Shown: positions 63,738-64,000 of the stretch, piece after piece
Layout of the letters: each line of letters begins with the position of its first letter
Numbering within the stretch: the stretch's first letter is position 1
Source: Shinella pollutisoli
GTDB lineage: Bacteria > Pseudomonadota > Alphaproteobacteria > Rhizobiales > Rhizobiaceae
Length of the DNA: 64,000 nucleotides
NCBI RefSeq assembly: GCF_024609765.1
Contig: NZ_JANFDG010000021.1
Location: forward strand, 34,263 to 98,262
Reading direction: 5' to 3'
Program-made: the position numbers and the translations under genes
The notes under the pieces: generated by a model
Databases searched by the model: none
Told to the model about the DNA's origin: nothing
What the model saw: the letters and a program-made list of their open reading frames with translations, nothing else

Positions 63738-64000
63738 TCATAAGACCATCGGATTCCGGTCCAGTTTTCCACGATATGCCGGATGCCTGTGCGAAACGAT
63801 CGCCTCCACAAGAGCTGGCGGTTTCGAGCCCGTCAGCAGCAGCATTTTCCCCGTCTTCATCTCCAGAATCTGATCGGTGGTCATCAGCTTCTGGCGCTGC
63901 TCGGCGGTCGAAGTCTTGCGGCTCTCGCCGAATTTCGGTAAGCGGTGTTTTCCTCGCACATTGACCAAGCTCGATTGGGCATCCCGAAAAATGCCACTAC
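63738..64000 (-). CDS. TraG/VirD4-like conjugative coupling protein, C-terminal part only
   Basis: The frame is open to the window edge; only about 87 C-terminal residues are visible. LMTTDQILEMKTGKMLLLTG then SKPPALVEAIVSHRHPAYRG resembles the C-terminal all-alpha end of type IV coupling ATPases (LLTPDEVLxLPxxxxLLLxxGxPPIxAxKxxYY). This domain has no catalytic motif, so family assignment rests on the pattern and on the element context. It suggests conjugative transfer of the second element. Confidence 0.65.
   Translation of the reverse strand, partial: SGIFRDAQSSLVNVRGKHRLPKFGESRKTSTAEQRQKLMTTDQILEMKTGKMLLLTGSKPPALVEAIVSHRHPAYRGKLDRNPMVL

Larger units (their letters stand above)
51561..64000. 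mobile_element. Second integrated element (probable ICE/IME), continues beyond window
   Basis: Starts at the att junction with an outward-reading integrase, two excisionase-like genes, a divergent CI-like repressor gene, then an AT-rich cargo of defence-type genes (thyX to AbiC) and the 3' end of a TraG/VirD4-like coupling-protein gene at the window edge. The right end is not in the window. Confidence 0.85.

Overview
The window is high-GC alphaproteobacterial chromosome, almost certainly Rhizobiaceae (Sinorhizobium/Ensifer, Rhizobium, Shinella group). The pointers are the block ArsR - tandem AbcR sRNAs - lsrB/vtlR - trxB - Lrp - LPS-core genes - greA, then carB, carA, yqeY, dnaG and rpoD, plus EcfG-type (GGAAC-N18/19-TT) general-stress promoters and the CCCCTCATCCGG-type palindromic repeats common in rhizobia. 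No rRNA or CRISPR array was seen.

Region 1 (1-9.5 kb): an Old Yellow Enzyme gene cut by the window edge, an ArsR regulator, two tandem sRNA genes each with its own promoter and terminator, lsrB, trxB, an Lrp-like regulator, and a surface-polysaccharide cassette (GT29-like transferase, FkbM methyltransferase, pyruvyl transferase, unknown protein, lpsB-like mannosyltransferase) ending at greA. Region 2 (9.7-39.8 kb): core chromosome with a stress-promoter operon (two hypotheticals and an SDR), a DUF2283/DUF4258 pair, carB, an OXA-like beta-lactamase, a zinc alcohol dehydrogenase, a YpfJ metallopeptidase, DMT and MATE transporters, carA, yqeY, dnaG, recQ, kbl-tdh, rpoD, a branched-chain amino-acid binding protein, a lytic-transglycosylase lipoprotein and several small stress-type genes.

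Region 3 (39.99-51.56 kb): an 11.5-kb element integrated at the 3' end of an intact tRNA-Ile(CAU). It is bounded by a 16-bp repeat of the tRNA end. It carries an integrase, two divergent ribbon-helix-helix regulators with shared operator repeats, AlpA-like regulators, a replication-type HTH protein, a small-terminase-like protein, a tape measure protein, tail-assembly chaperones, a fused prohead protease/major capsid protein and a head-tail joining candidate. No large terminase, portal, tube, baseplate or lysis gene was recognised. It is either a capsid-carrying phage satellite or a strongly reduced, rearranged prophage.

Region 4 (51.56-64.0 kb, running off the window): a second element abutting the first in the same tRNA site. 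Its integrase gene has had its 3' end replaced by first-element DNA. It has two excisionase-like genes, a repressor and a TraG/VirD4 C-terminus at the window edge, so it is probably an ICE or IME. Its cargo is a visibly AT-rich defence island. This includes a tightly coupled set: thyX, a DNA methyltransferase, a phosphoribosyltransferase-like protein, an ORC/CDC6-like AAA+ ATPase and a protein I cannot assign. Next come hipBA and an AbiC-like abortive-infection protein. The five-gene set is my best candidate for an undescribed system.
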